From Polynucleobacter sp. GWA2_45_21 (GTDB lineage: Bacteria; Pseudomonadota; Gammaproteobacteria; Burkholderiales; Burkholderiaceae), in the NCBI RefSeq assembly GCF_001830325.1, contig NZ_MHZG01000002.1, positions 1 to 64,000 on the forward strand: a stretch of 64,000 nt of DNA, read 5' to 3'. Shown piece by piece: positions 56,631-64,000 of the stretch. The position numbers were made by a program, and so were the translations under genes. Below the pieces are notes generated by a model, which worked only from the letters and a program-made list of their open reading frames with translations, made no database searches and was not told where the DNA came from. Within the stretch, counting starts at the first letter, position 1, and the number at the start of each line of letters is the position of its first letter.

Positions 56631-57980
56631 ATGAGCAAAAAATCAAAAAGTGACATGGTAATGGAGCCAAGTCGTCGCCATTTTTTAAAGGGCGCCACTA
56701 CTTTATCCTTGGCTTCTGGGGGTATTGAATTAGCAATCCCTGCAGTAGCAAATGCCGCCATTAAAACTAACGCTAGAGTGGTGATTGTTGGCAGTGGACT
56801 TGGCGGTATTGCTGTTGCTAACCGACTGATGCGTGATCTGGACGGCGTTAAAGTCACGATTGTGGATCGCAAAGAAATTCACAATTACCAGCCAGGCTAT
56901 ACCTTGGTGGCAACAGGCATCTGGCCAGTAGATAAAGTGGCAGATCGTAATAGTGATTTGCAGCCAAGTGGAATCGATTGGGTGCAAGAGATGGCTACTG
57001 AATTTGATCCAGAAGGCAACTCCATCACAACGGACTCCGGTAGGAAAATTCCCTATGATTTTTTATTGGTAGCTACCGGGTTGCATTTGGATTTCGACAA
57101 AATTGAAGGTATGGATATCAAGCATATCGGTAGCAATGGATTGGCTAGCGTCTATCCAAGCCCCCAAGCGGCTTCTGCCACATGGCAGGCGATGGACGCC
57201 TTTAGACAAAAAGGCGGCGATGCTGTGATGACTCTGCCTGGTACACCAATGAAGTGTGCTGGCGCACCTTTAAAAATGACATTTATGCTTGATGGTCGTT
57301 TACGTCAAAGCGGCAAACGGGAAAATAGCAAGATTGCTTTCCATAGTGCTGGAAGCAATATTTTTGGAGTTCCTTCCGTTAATGACAATGTGCTCTCCCG
57401 TTGGGAAAAGCTTGGTATTGAAACCCAATATAAGAGTCAGTTATCGGCCATTGATATTGGCGCGAGAAAGGCCACCTTTATGGATCCTGCTAGTAAAGAG
57501 AAAACAGAGGTGCCTTATGACTTCATTCATGTGGTGCCCCCAATGCGTGCCCCTGATGCAGTAAAAAATAGTCTACTGTCATATCAGGATGGACCAATGG
57601 CTGCTGGTGGATGGCTTGAGGTAGATAAATTTAGTTTGCAGCACACACGCTTTCCGAATGTATTTGGAATTGGCGATATCAACGGAACGCCGCGGGGTAA
57701 GACGGCGGCTACTGTGAAAAAGAGCGCTCCGATTGTTGCTCAAAATATGATTGATGCTATACAAGGAAAAGCGCTATCAGGCGATCGTTTTGACGGCTAC
57801 ACATCCTGTCCACTGCTTCTCAGAGAGGGCTCAGCGATGTTGATTGAATTTGATTACGCTGGCAAATTAACCCCCACTATCCCATTTATTGAGCCTTTGC
57901 AGGATAGCTATTTCGCATGGTTGATGAAATATCGATTCTTAAAGCCTGCTTATATCTCTGTCGCCAAAGGGCGCGTTTAA
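56631..57980 (+). CDS. Sulfide:quinone oxidoreductase-like flavoprotein, Tat-exported
   Basis: 449 residues. Twin-arginine signal SRRHFLK (14-20) with hydrophobic stretch to about ANAA, then FAD-binding GSGLGG (54-59), VDRKEIHNYQPGY and LLVATGLHLDF. Candidate catalytic cysteines C209 (GTPMKCAGAPLK) and C393 (YTSCPLLL) correspond to the SQR persulfide pair. Together with the next gene it probably oxidises sulfide and feeds quinone or cytochrome. A flavocytochrome c flavoprotein is the alternative, but no cytochrome subunit follows. Confidence 0.85.
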   Translation: MSKKSKSDMVMEPSRRHFLKGATTLSLASGGIELAIPAVANAAIKTNARVVIVGSGLGGIAVANRLMRDLDGVKVTIVDRKEIHNYQPGYTLVATGIWPVDKVADRNSDLQPSGIDWVQEMATEFDPEGNSITTDSGRKIPYDFLLVATGLHLDFDKIEGMDIKHIGSNGLASVYPSPQAASATWQAMDAFRQKGGDAVMTLPGTPMKCAGAPLKMTFMLDGRLRQSGKRENSKIAFHSAGSNIFGVPSVNDNVLSRWEKLGIETQYKSQLSAIDIGARKATFMDPASKEKTEVPYDFIHVVPPMRAPDAVKNSLLSYQDGPMAAGGWLEVDKFSLQHTRFPNVFGIGDINGTPRGKTAATVKKSAPIVAQNMIDAIQGKALSGDRFDGYTSCPLLLREGSAMLIEFDYAGKLTPTIPFIEPLQDSYFAWLMKYRFLKPAYISVAKGRV

Positions 57981-57994
57981 TTTAGGAGTTATCT

Positions 57995-58324
57995 ATGTAC
58001 GAGATTTGGTTAGGTATCAATATTTTCTACGAATTGGCTTTGATGTATTTGCCATTGTTGTTTGTGCTCTTTGTGGTTTGGGCTGGACTAATGGTTTATG
58101 CATTCCAGAAGAAGGCCCACTGGTCCAAAGGCATTAAAGGTGCAATTATTGGTGGCATCATCGCCACCATCATTGCCTTTTTAGTAGTTCCAGGAATCAC
58201 TAAGTCATCCTTAAGCGAATTAGGCTACTGGTTTGACTATGTTGCCTTATTAGGAATTGCGGCGATGTATGGCGCCGTCGCAGCGGCCTTGATTTGGCCA
58301 CTCAGCTCTCCCAAGGCGCGCTAA
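57995..58324 (+). CDS. Small membrane protein next to SQR (DUF5368-like)
   Basis: 109 residues with three hydrophobic segments (about 15-38, 48-70, 80-103). Located 14 bp downstream of the SQR-like gene, so cotranscribed. Likely DUF5368, a family seen next to SQR genes, but naming is tentative. A membrane anchor or quinone-site partner is inferred. Confidence 0.7.
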   Translation: MYEIWLGINIFYELALMYLPLLFVLFVVWAGLMVYAFQKKAHWSKGIKGAIIGGIIATIIAFLVVPGITKSSLSELGYWFDYVALLGIAAMYGAVAAALIWPLSSPKAR

Positions 58325-58342
58325 ACAAAAGTTGGGTTCCGT

Positions 58343-58834
58343 TTATTGTTGGTCAAGAGTTTGCTGAAGAGATTCAGCATTCTTGATGTATTCAATTTTG
58401 GCGATTTTTCCTTGAGTTAGAAAGATGGCTGTTACGGCATCTTCCTCTTTTGGCCATCCTTTACTGTCTTCACTATTCAGAATGATGCCAACTGAGTAGG
58501 GTAGATCGCGCATTGATGGTAGGGCAAAAGTTTTGGTAATAAATCCTGGCATTTTGCTCAAGTCAGAAAAATAGACGGTTTTCTTGCTGCTTAAATAGTC
58601 TGCGCCTTTTTGGCTCAAAATGCTTTGCACGATAGTGTTGGCATTTCGACTGCCGCTAAAAAGTATGAGTTTTGTATCGGCAGGAATTAACCATGGCTTC
58701 TCATGCTGATCATTGATGGCCATTTTAGGGGTGGGGTCACCTACCTGGAGTAGTGGTACTTGCGCCCATATTGTCGAGCACATGACTGTGAGTGCCAGCG
58801 CTAAGCCCGCGAAGCTTCTTTGAATATCTTTCAT
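58343..58834 (-). CDS. Periplasmic hypothetical protein (thioredoxin-fold-like)
   Basis: 163 residues with a signal peptide ending near IWAQ. The mature part resembles the YtfJ/peroxiredoxin-like fold (VGDPTPKMAINDQHEKPW, TKLILFSGSRNAN, DAVTAIFLTQGKIAKIEYIKNAESL), but without the CxxC pair. Function unknown. Divergent from the peroxiredoxin gene across an AT-rich palindrome, so possibly coregulated with it. Confidence 0.7.
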   Translation of the reverse strand: MKDIQRSFAGLALALTVMCSTIWAQVPLLQVGDPTPKMAINDQHEKPWLIPADTKLILFSGSRNANTIVQSILSQKGADYLSSKKTVYFSDLSKMPGFITKTFALPSMRDLPYSVGIILNSEDSKGWPKEEDAVTAIFLTQGKIAKIEYIKNAESLQQTLDQQ

Positions 58835-58885
58835 TTCTTTCCTCTTTGCTTTGCAAGGCCTTAATAGCCTTACTCAATGTACGTA

Positions 58886-58914
58886 ATATAAAAATACATT
58901 ATATATTTTTATAT
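58886..58914. promoter_or_regulatory. AT-rich palindrome in the peroxiredoxin promoter
   Basis: ATATAAAAATA (58886-58896), spacer CATTATA, TATTTTTATAT (58904-58914): perfect 11-bp arms between two divergent genes, 58 bp upstream of the peroxiredoxin start. Confidence 0.55.
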
Positions 58915-58971
58915 ATTAGTGTACTATGAAGTTGTGACAATAACGACGCTAATGAACTAAAGGAAACCATC

Positions 58972-59613
58972 ATGAGTGAAATGACAGTGCAATTCCCAAG
59001 ATTAAACGAGAGAGCTCCAGAATTTAGGGCTAAGACGACTTTTGGAGAGAAGAAGCTATCTGACTATGAAGGTAAGTGGTTGATCCTATTCTCACACCCG
59101 GCAGACTTTACTCCGGTATGTACAACTGAATTTATTGGCTTTGCTAAAGCTGCAGAGACCTTCAAATCCATGAATTGTGAGTTATTGGGCTTGTCAATCG
59201 ACAGTCTCTTCTCTCACTTAGCTTGGGTCAGAAACATTGAGGAGAAGTTTGGTCAAAAGATTACTTTCCCAATCATTGAGGATATTAAGATGGAAGTTGC
59301 CTCTGCCTACGGTATGGTTCATCCAGGTGCAGCCGATACACAAGCAGTACGCGCTACCTTCTTTATCGACCCTAAAGGCATCCTACGTGCCATGGTTTAT
59401 TACCCAATGAGCAATGGCCGCTCAATTAATGAATTTGTTCGCTTATTGCAGGCAATGCAAACTAGCGATAAGAATTCAGTAGCGACCCCAGAAGGTTGGA
59501 CTCCAGGTTGCGATGTGATCGTGCCGCCGCCAAAAACTTCAGAGGCTGCCGATAAGCGTGCTAGTGAAGGCTACAACACGGTAGATTGGTACTACAGCAC
59601 TAAAAAACTGTAA
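58972..59613 (+). CDS. Peroxiredoxin (Prx6-type)
   Basis: 213 residues. Peroxidatic cysteine C50 in PADFTPVCTTE, and a second conserved cysteine C180 in GWTPGCDVIVPPP, followed by the long C-terminal arm typical of Prx6/AhpC2. Reduces H2O2 and organic peroxides in the cytoplasm. RBS AAAGGAAACC precedes ATG 58972. Confidence 0.93.
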   Translation: MSEMTVQFPRLNERAPEFRAKTTFGEKKLSDYEGKWLILFSHPADFTPVCTTEFIGFAKAAETFKSMNCELLGLSIDSLFSHLAWVRNIEEKFGQKITFPIIEDIKMEVASAYGMVHPGAADTQAVRATFFIDPKGILRAMVYYPMSNGRSINEFVRLLQAMQTSDKNSVATPEGWTPGCDVIVPPPKTSEAADKRASEGYNTVDWYYSTKKL

Positions 59614-59638
59614 TGCTTGCAAATCTGACTTAGATTAA

Positions 59639-59667
59639 ATCCCCATCCATAAGATGGGGATTTTTTT
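59639..59667. terminator. Terminator between peroxiredoxin and dps
   Basis: Stem ATCCCCATC / GATGGGGAT with loop CATAA and a T-run to 59667, between converging genes. Mainly serves the rightward peroxiredoxin gene. Confidence 0.9.
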
Positions 59668-59670
59668 GGA

Positions 59671-60162
59671 TTACTCTTCCAGCAAGCTTCTTAACATCCA
59701 GGCAGTTTTCTCATGGACATCCTGCCTTTGAGTGAGTAGATCAGCGGTTGGTTGATCGCAGGCTTTCTCTACCAATGGAAAAAGTTTGCGCGCTGTTTTT
59801 GCTGTGGCTTCCTGCGCCTTAACTAATAGTCTTACCATATCCATCGCCTTGGGAGTGCCTGACACCTCCTCGATGGAGGTTAATTTGGAAAATTCTTTAT
59901 AGGTACCTGGAGCGGGCTCGCCTAAAGCCCGGATTCGTTCTGCAATCAAATCTAGGGCGGCCCATTGCTCCGTATATTGAGCCATAAACATAGTGTGAAG
60001 TGTGTTGAACATTGGACCTTTTACGTTCCAATGAAAATTATGAGTCATCAAGTACAAAGAGTAGCTATCCGCCAGAAGGGCGGAGAGGCCCTTGGCAATT
60101 GCTTTGCGGTCCTTTTCACCGATGCCGATATCAATCGTGAAGTTAGCTGGTTTGGCACCCAT
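59671..60162 (-). CDS. dps: Dps-family DNA-protecting ferritin-like protein
   Basis: 163 residues from ATG 60162, selected because AAGGAACAAT lies in front; the frame is open to 60207. The dinuclear ferroxidase site residues are present: HNFHWNVKGPMF, then QWAALDLIAERIRALG with the Asp and Glu ligands. Forms a dodecamer that stores iron and shields DNA from peroxide, which fits its position next to the peroxiredoxin gene. Confidence 0.92.
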   Translation of the reverse strand: MGAKPANFTIDIGIGEKDRKAIAKGLSALLADSYSLYLMTHNFHWNVKGPMFNTLHTMFMAQYTEQWAALDLIAERIRALGEPAPGTYKEFSKLTSIEEVSGTPKAMDMVRLLVKAQEATAKTARKLFPLVEKACDQPTADLLTQRQDVHEKTAWMLRSLLEE

Positions 60163-60237
60163 ATTGTTCCTTAATTTGAAATGATTAATCAAACGAGTTG
60201 ATCTCAAATCAATATTGCCACAGTTAACAACAGGCTA

Positions 60238-60792
60238 CTAAATTTTTAAATTCCCAAGAATAATCTGAAGTATCTGAAGGATAAGTAGTAGAGCGAGTGG
60301 GGATAAATCTAAGGCACCAAAGTTGGGTATTACCTTTCTAATCGGAGCGAGTAGGGGGTTCACTAACAGTGACACTAGAAACTGAATTTGAGTTCCTGTG
60401 CCAACCCAGGAAAGAATGATGCTGACAAAGACCAGACCAACAAGACCCGAAAGAGTCAGATTCAGCATATCAACTAATGCCAGCGCTAACCAAGAGATAT
60501 CAATCGAAGTAGTGCCAGAGATAAATAGCAGGATCGAAATTTTGGCCAAAATTAAAAGATAGGCTGCGACACAACTCGCTAGATCAAAGCGACCAATACT
60601 GGGTACGAAGCGTCTGAGCGGAAGAACAATCCAGTTACTTAAAGGCAGAATATAGGTGCCAATAGACTTACTTTGTCCTGCGCCTAAATTGAAGGCAAGC
60701 CACTGTAAATAGCAGCGTAAAAGGCAGGCTCCCGCAACAATGCTAACGAGTACCTGAAGAATGAGATTGGCAATTTGTATCAACATAAGCAT
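60238..60792 (-). CDS. YggT-family membrane protein
   Basis: 184 residues with two YggT repeats, each with a hydrophobic span and PLNxxVLPLRRFVPSIGRFDLA / NPLLAPIRKVIPNFGALDLSPLA motif. Inner membrane; YggT proteins have been linked to osmotic or ion homeostasis and cell-division or photosystem assembly in various bacteria, role here unknown. Confidence 0.9.
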   Translation of the reverse strand: MLMLIQIANLILQVLVSIVAGACLLRCYLQWLAFNLGAGQSKSIGTYILPLSNWIVLPLRRFVPSIGRFDLASCVAAYLLILAKISILLFISGTTSIDISWLALALVDMLNLTLSGLVGLVFVSIILSWVGTGTQIQFLVSLLVNPLLAPIRKVIPNFGALDLSPLALLLILQILQIILGNLKI

Positions 60793-60882
60793 ATTGTAGG
60801 GTGTTTAAACGGCAAGGGTTCAGCAGCATTATTCAATTGGTGCAACAATCAAATATAGAAAATTCAATTATTAGGAGCTGCC

Positions 60883-62241
60883 GTGCTCGATTCACTTTTA
60901 TTCAGTCGTATTCAGTTTGGCGCTAATATTTCTTTTCACATTCTGTTCCCGACAATATCGATTGCTTTAGGTTGGTTTCTATTGTTTTTCAAGATCCAAT
61001 TTAATCGCACGGGATTGGAGTACTGGCAAGAGGCTTATCAGTTCTGGGTCAAGATTTTTGCTTTGACATTTGCTTTGGGTGTAGTGAGCGGCATCACCAT
61101 GAGTTTTCAGTTTGGGACTAATTGGCCTGGCTATATGGAAACTGTCGGCAACATTGCTGGGCCATTACTAGCCTATGAAGTATTAACAGCCTTTTTTCTA
61201 GAGGCCACTTTTTTAGGCGTCATGCTTTTTGGTGCAAAGCGCGTCTCCGCCAGAATGCACACCATAGCCACTTTCTTGGTTGCTTTTGGAACCAGCTTGT
61301 CTGCCTTTTGGATTATTGCCTTGAATTCTTGGATGCAGACCCCGCAAGGTTTCATCATGATTGATGGCAAAGCTCATGCGGTTGATTGGATGACCATCAT
61401 TTTTAATCCATCCATGCCTTATCGCTTGGGCCATATGTTGCTCGCTTCATTCTTAACAGTCTCATTCTTTATAGCTGGTATCTCTGCTTATCGTTATTTA
61501 CGTAATAGTCGATCAATAGCGAATGCCATGGTGATGAAATTTGCGCTTACAGTAGCGATGGTTTTAATCCCTGTGCAAATTATGCTGGGCGATATGCATG
61601 GTCTTAATACCCTAGAGCACCAGCCAGCCAAGCTCGCAGCGATGGAGGGTATTTGGGAAAGTGGCTCTGGAGTGCCTGCAGTCATCTTCGCAGTTCCTAA
61701 CCAGGAAACTCGCTCTAATGATTATGAGGTGAGCATCCCCAAATTAGCTTCGCTGTATTTAACGCATAGTTGGAATGGAGAGGTAAAAGGTTTAGATGCT
61801 TTTGGAGACAAGATTCCACCAGTGGTCCCAGTATTTTTTGCGTTTCGAATTATGGTGGGTGTAGGTGTTCTCATGCTCTTAGTTTCGTGGTTTGCACGCT
61901 GGCAACTGCGGGGTACTCGAGTCTTGCCTGAGTGGACAGCTAAAGTTCTAGTTCTAATGACTTTCTCTGGCTGGGTAGCTGTTTTGTCAGGTTGGTATGT
62001 AACAGAAATTGGTCGCCAACCTTATCTGGTGACTGGGGTGCTAACGACTGCTCAAGCGGTAACCACATTGCCATCGAATATGGTCCTATCGACCTTGCTG
62101 ATGTATATCACGGTCTATATTGGATTACTAACCGCTTATATGTGGGCAGTGTTCTATTTGGCGCGTCAAGCAGATGAGAAGGGCGCCTCTGAAGTCTACA
62201 CTGCGAAGGCGGCACCCGTTAAAACTCCACTAGGTACCTAA
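60883..62241 (+). CDS. cydA: Cytochrome bd-type quinol oxidase subunit I
   Basis: 452 residues, about nine spans. Haem ligand H19 in ANISFHILFPT, the distal His in MPYRLGHMLLASF, the quinol loop GDMHGLNTLEHQPAKLAAMEG. The Q-loop is short, as in the cyanide-insensitive oxidase (CIO) group. GTG start at 60883 with TTAGGAG ahead. High-affinity terminal oxidase that reduces oxygen with quinol. cydB follows two bases later. Confidence 0.95.
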   Translation: MLDSLLFSRIQFGANISFHILFPTISIALGWFLLFFKIQFNRTGLEYWQEAYQFWVKIFALTFALGVVSGITMSFQFGTNWPGYMETVGNIAGPLLAYEVLTAFFLEATFLGVMLFGAKRVSARMHTIATFLVAFGTSLSAFWIIALNSWMQTPQGFIMIDGKAHAVDWMTIIFNPSMPYRLGHMLLASFLTVSFFIAGISAYRYLRNSRSIANAMVMKFALTVAMVLIPVQIMLGDMHGLNTLEHQPAKLAAMEGIWESGSGVPAVIFAVPNQETRSNDYEVSIPKLASLYLTHSWNGEVKGLDAFGDKIPPVVPVFFAFRIMVGVGVLMLLVSWFARWQLRGTRVLPEWTAKVLVLMTFSGWVAVLSGWYVTEIGRQPYLVTGVLTTAQAVTTLPSNMVLSTLLMYITVYIGLLTAYMWAVFYLARQADEKGASEVYTAKAAPVKTPLGT

Positions 62242-62243
62242 TC

Positions 62244-63260
62244 ATGAACTCCATGGATCTCACCCAAGCATCGGTATGGTTGCCACTATTTTTCTTTGTG
62301 GCTATGGGTATTGCGATGTTGTCGTATGTTGTGCTCGATGGTTATGACTTAGGCATTGGGATGTTATTGAACCGTGCCTCTGATCATGACAAAGACATGA
62401 TGATTGCATCCATTGGCCCCTTTTGGGATGCTAATGAGACTTGGATTGTATTGGGAGTTGGTTTGCTATTGGTGGCATTTCCATTGGCGCACGGCTTGAT
62501 CTTGACCGAGCTCTATTTACCGGTCGCAGTAATGTTGCTAGGCCTCATTTTGAGGGGTGTTTCTTTTGACTTCAGGGTCAAGGTCAATATTGAACAAAAG
62601 CCTTTATGGAACTTTTTGTTTTATGTGGGTAGCCTGTTAGCGGCGATTTCCCAGGGCATCATGATTGGGCGTCTGATTGTGGGTTTTGAATCGGGCCTCT
62701 TAGGATGGTTATTTTCTATCTTGGTCGCTATTTGTTTGCCAGCAGGTTACATCTTGCTTGGATCAACTTGGCTTATTTTAAAAACAGAAGGGAATCTGCA
62801 GAAGCGTGCTTTTATATGGGCCAAAACCAGTCTCTGGTTAACGGCCTTTGGAGTCGCATTAGTTTCTTTGGCAACGCCTTACTTTAGCCCTGAGATCATG
62901 CATAAATGGTTTGCATGGCCGCAGATTCTTTGGCTATCTCCGGTGCCTGTTGCAACCGCAATTTTGTTTTTACTAACGCATCATTTTATTAATGCTGTTG
63001 AAAAGAAAACCAGCACCCGTGAATGGTTGCCATTTGCCTGTGTAGTTGCCATCTTTTGGCTGTCATTCTTTGGGATTGCTTACAGCATCTTTCCTTACGT
63101 CATTATCGGAGAGATGACCTTATGGCAGGCTGCCGCTGCCACCGAATCTTTGTGGGTGATTTTTTGGGGTGCGATAGTCGTGTTGCCCACCATCTTGGGC
63201 TACACCCTGTTTTCTTATCGCATCTTTAAGGGTAAGGCTAGTGCACTGACTTACTACTAG
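62244..63260 (+). CDS. cydB: Cytochrome bd-type quinol oxidase subunit II
   Basis: 338 residues, eight to nine spans; N-terminal motif YVVLDGYDLGIGMLL and GPFWDANETWIVLGVG are characteristic. Translationally coupled to cydA (2-bp gap). No cydX-like small subunit frame is obvious after it. Confidence 0.95.
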   Translation: MNSMDLTQASVWLPLFFFVAMGIAMLSYVVLDGYDLGIGMLLNRASDHDKDMMIASIGPFWDANETWIVLGVGLLLVAFPLAHGLILTELYLPVAVMLLGLILRGVSFDFRVKVNIEQKPLWNFLFYVGSLLAAISQGIMIGRLIVGFESGLLGWLFSILVAICLPAGYILLGSTWLILKTEGNLQKRAFIWAKTSLWLTAFGVALVSLATPYFSPEIMHKWFAWPQILWLSPVPVATAILFLLTHHFINAVEKKTSTREWLPFACVVAIFWLSFFGIAYSIFPYVIIGEMTLWQAAAATESLWVIFWGAIVVLPTILGYTLFSYRIFKGKASALTYY

Positions 63261-63266
63261 GAGTGC

Positions 63267-63455
63267 TCAGCGTTTATTGAGTTCTTTTAGAAGTGTTCTT
63301 TGCACTACAAATGCTAGGGGCAGAGCAAGCCAGCTGAGCCATAAATAAGGAGAATCTGCTGGCAGTGATTTTCTGACGAGATATTCAAAAATGAAGGCGG
63401 CAGCAATAGCAATTGTGCTGGAGGTAATAACGTTTTTATCTATTTTCTTACGCAT
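63267..63455 (-). CDS. Small two-span membrane protein
   Basis: 62 residues with two hydrophobic stretches (about 10-28 and 36-52) and basic ends. Convergent with cydB, 24 bp downstream of the ABC ATPase gene on the same strand. No family recognised. Confidence 0.6.
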   Translation of the reverse strand: MRKKIDKNVITSSTIAIAAAFIFEYLVRKSLPADSPYLWLSWLALPLAFVVQRTLLKELNKR

Positions 63456-63479
63456 AACATCTCTAATCAGTAAAAGGGT

Positions 63480-64000
63480 TTAATCGTTAAAGGTCACAAC
63501 GTGATCAGCCACCAAATGGATACCAATTTTTTCTCCAATGGCATGATCGTGGTGGCTTGGAACAAAAGCAAAAATCTCTACTCCAGAGTTGAGTTTAAGT
63601 GTGTATAAAAAATCAGCGCCACGGAAAATCTTGCGTACTACTTCTGCTTGCATAGGGCTGTGATCATCATGGGAGATATCATCTGCACGCAAGAGAACAT
63701 CAATCTGATCACCTACTTTTCCGTTGTGTCCAGGCTCTAAATCTAATTCACCTAATTCGATTCTGACTTTATTGTTAGGCTGAACCAGTCCTTTTACAAA
63801 GACGCCGCGACCAATAAAGTCTGCAACATATCGATTGACTGGTTGGTGATAGAGCTCATATGGAATATCCCACTGAATGACTTTGCCGTCAGCCATGACA
63901 CCTGTTTTATCGGCAATTGCAAATGCCTCAAATTGATCATGTGTCACGAGTAGGGCGGTAATATTATTTGCCTTGAGAATTTCTCGGGTCTCACCTGCAA
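63480..64000 (-). CDS. ABC transporter ATP-binding protein (FbpC/PotA-like), partial
   Basis: Only the C-terminal ~173 codons lie in the window; the 5' part (Walker A, signature motif and Walker B) is beyond 64000. It contains the H-loop region LLVTHDQFEAFAIADKTGVMADGKVIQWDIPYELYHQPVNRYVADFIGRG, typical of ABC importers for iron or polyamines, and a TOBE-like C-terminal domain. Fe(III) uptake is the best guess, possibly serving the FbpA-like protein at 48.4 kb. Confidence 0.85.
   Translation of the reverse strand, partial: AGETREILKANNITALLVTHDQFEAFAIADKTGVMADGKVIQWDIPYELYHQPVNRYVADFIGRGVFVKGLVQPNNKVRIELGELDLEPGHNGKVGDQIDVLLRADDISHDDHSPMQAEVVRKIFRGADFLYTLKLNSGVEIFAFVPSHHDHAIGEKIGIHLVADHVVTFND

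Overview
The window looks like a chromosomal segment of a free-living freshwater betaproteobacterium, most probably Polynucleobacter or a close relative in Burkholderiaceae. This rests on moderate GC content, compact single-copy housekeeping genes, a ppa/nadE/PII cluster, a divergent H+-pyrophosphatase, and ftsK-lolA-serS in a row. The genus is inferred from gene content and style, not from a search.

Left core (1-14.97 kb): ilvD; an orphan FixJ-type response regulator; a RodZ-like HTH membrane protein; a ppa-nadE-glnB operon divergent from hppA; a small toxin/antitoxin locus whose BrnT-like toxin is frameshifted, lying between two copies of the same terminator hairpin; trxB divergent from ftsK; then lolA, serS and tRNA-Ser(CGA).

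Accessory island (about 15.0-42.0 kb), beginning just after the tRNA-Ser. It opens with a large serine recombinase, DUF2924 and DUF3489 genes. It carries phage-type DNA handling genes (TerL, a DUF5681 protein, a ParB-methyltransferase fusion, a DnaB-like ATPase, an XRE repressor) but no capsid, portal or tail genes. The rest is mostly cargo that looks like defence: (a) an adenine methylase + DGQHR protein + HEPN-like protein operon; (b) a PD-(D/E)XK-like protein and a small zinc ribbon protein; (c) a WYL regulator followed by a complete type I R-M system (hsdM-hsdS-hsdR); (d) a two-gene unit with a PIN-like protein; (e) an HNH nuclease; (f) a C5 methyltransferase + GHKL ATPase with a C-terminal HEPN/Ymh-like domain + second HEPN-like protein; (g) an NlpC/P60-like + DUF2441-like pair. 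The best candidates for undescribed systems are (f) and (a). A shared operator core, GCTCA-N5-TGAGC, lies in front of three island transcription units, including the WYL gene.

Right region (42-64 kb): a methyltransferase, then an RND efflux permease-DUF2892-TolC operon without an adaptor gene behind a perfect 14+14 bp palindrome. Next is a Fur-box-controlled iron cluster (an FbpA-type binding protein, TonB-ExbB-ExbD, HemP, a small lipoprotein, a Fiu-type receptor, a PiuC-type dioxygenase). It is followed by a redox/sulfide group (lipoprotein cytochrome c peroxidase with an FNR-like box, a Tat-exported SQR-like flavoprotein, a small membrane protein, a 1-Cys-type peroxiredoxin, Dps), YggT, the cytochrome bd oxidase genes cydAB, and the 3' part of an FbpC-like ABC ATPase cut by the window edge.

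No CRISPR array, rRNA or insertion sequence was seen.
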